This document shows positions 13,815-14,012 of a stretch of 14,012 bases of DNA, in pieces. This DNA comes from an uncultured Bacteriovoracaceae bacterium (lineage in GTDB: Bacteria; Bdellovibrionota; Bacteriovoracia; Bacteriovoracales; Bacteriovoracaceae). The DNA lies in NCBI GenBank assembly GCA_937923325.1, contig CAKZUQ010000053.1:1-14012 (forward strand). Reading direction: 5' to 3'. Numbering within the stretch: position 1 is the stretch's first letter; each line of letters opens with the position of its first letter. The position numbers and the translations under genes were made by a program. The notes beneath the pieces are model-generated. The model did not search any database, had not been told where the DNA came from, and saw nothing but the letters and a program-made list of their open reading frames with translations.

Positions 13815-14012
13815 TAGATTTCAGAACATTTATCAAGTTCTACTGGCTTTCCATTATTAATAGTTTCATAACGAACTTGTGCTTTCATCATCACAGCATT
13901 AAAAATAACACCAACTGAATCAATTACTTTTTTAGAGTTTGAATTTCTAAACTCGAAAACTCCACCACTTAGTGACTCTATAGCAGAAGAAGTAAAATCG
14001 ATGTCATTAACA
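13814..14012 (-). CDS. C-terminal end of an unknown protein (5' end outside window)
   Basis: Reading the minus strand from the window edge, one frame is open for 65 codons to a TAA at 13816-13814, 8 bases from the terminator stem. The translated end runs from VNDIDFTSSAIESLSGG through 'VFEFRNSNSKKVIDSVGVIFNA' to 'QVRYETINNGKPVELDKCSEI'. It has mixed beta-strand character and one Cys near the C-terminus. I do not recognise it. The open frame, its position before a terminator, and the absence of another gene in this stretch support a real coding end, though the length is short. Confidence 0.6.
   Translation of the reverse strand, partial: VNDIDFTSSAIESLSGGVFEFRNSNSKKVIDSVGVIFNAVMMKAQVRYETINNGKPVELDKCSEI

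Overview
This is an AT-rich bacterial window with 13 complete protein-coding genes and one partial gene at each edge. Shine-Dalgarno sequences (AAGGA, AAGGGGA, GGAGAG) and sigma-70-like promoters are easy to see. GTG and TTG starts are common, and there is an outer-membrane beta-barrel pair. Together these suggest a Gram-negative, low-GC member of the Bdellovibrionota (Bacteriovorax/Halobacteriovorax type). That assignment is an inference from general gene style, not from a marker gene. The mevalonate proteins themselves resemble Bacteroidota versions, but the strong Shine-Dalgarno usage argues against a Bacteroidota genome.

Layout. 1-427 (+): the 3' part of an insertion-sequence transposase, cut by the window edge. 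435-3066 (-): two tandem outer-membrane proteins with the same plan, a signal peptide, an N-terminal beta-rich periplasmic domain and a C-terminal beta-barrel. 3067-3272: a divergent regulatory region with palindromes over a good sigma-70 promoter. 3273-4416 (+): a 65-residue basic protein followed by thioredoxin reductase (trxB), closed by a clear terminator. 4599-5456 (+): a lone crotonase-fold protein. 5453-12645 (-): one tightly packed run of eight genes. 12718-13782 (+): a THUMP-domain RNA methyltransferase of the RlmL type. 13784-13814: a bidirectional terminator, then the 3' end of an unknown minus-strand gene. No stretch above 300 bases lacks a gene, and no tRNA, rRNA or CRISPR array was seen.

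The centre of the window is the minus-strand operon. In transcription order it holds a DOMON/CBM9-like protein, a divergent RsmI-like methylase, type 2 isopentenyl-diphosphate isomerase (fni), class II HMG-CoA reductase (mvaA), a GYDIA-type GHMP kinase, diphosphomevalonate decarboxylase (mvaD), mevalonate kinase (mvk) and a PilZ-domain protein. The five inner genes cover HMG-CoA to mevalonate to isopentenyl-PP and dimethylallyl-PP, provided the GYDIA kinase is the phosphomevalonate kinase. HMG-CoA synthase (mvaS) is not in the window. Genes overlap or abut by 29, 8, 4, 1 and 0 nt, so translation is probably coupled.

Points most worth following are the GYDIA kinase as the missing phosphomevalonate kinase, the Bacteroidota-like character of the pathway, the two methyltransferase/DOMON genes and the PilZ gene in the same operon, a possible leaderless operon promoter, the paired outer-membrane proteins of unknown role, and the palindrome-rich trxB promoter.
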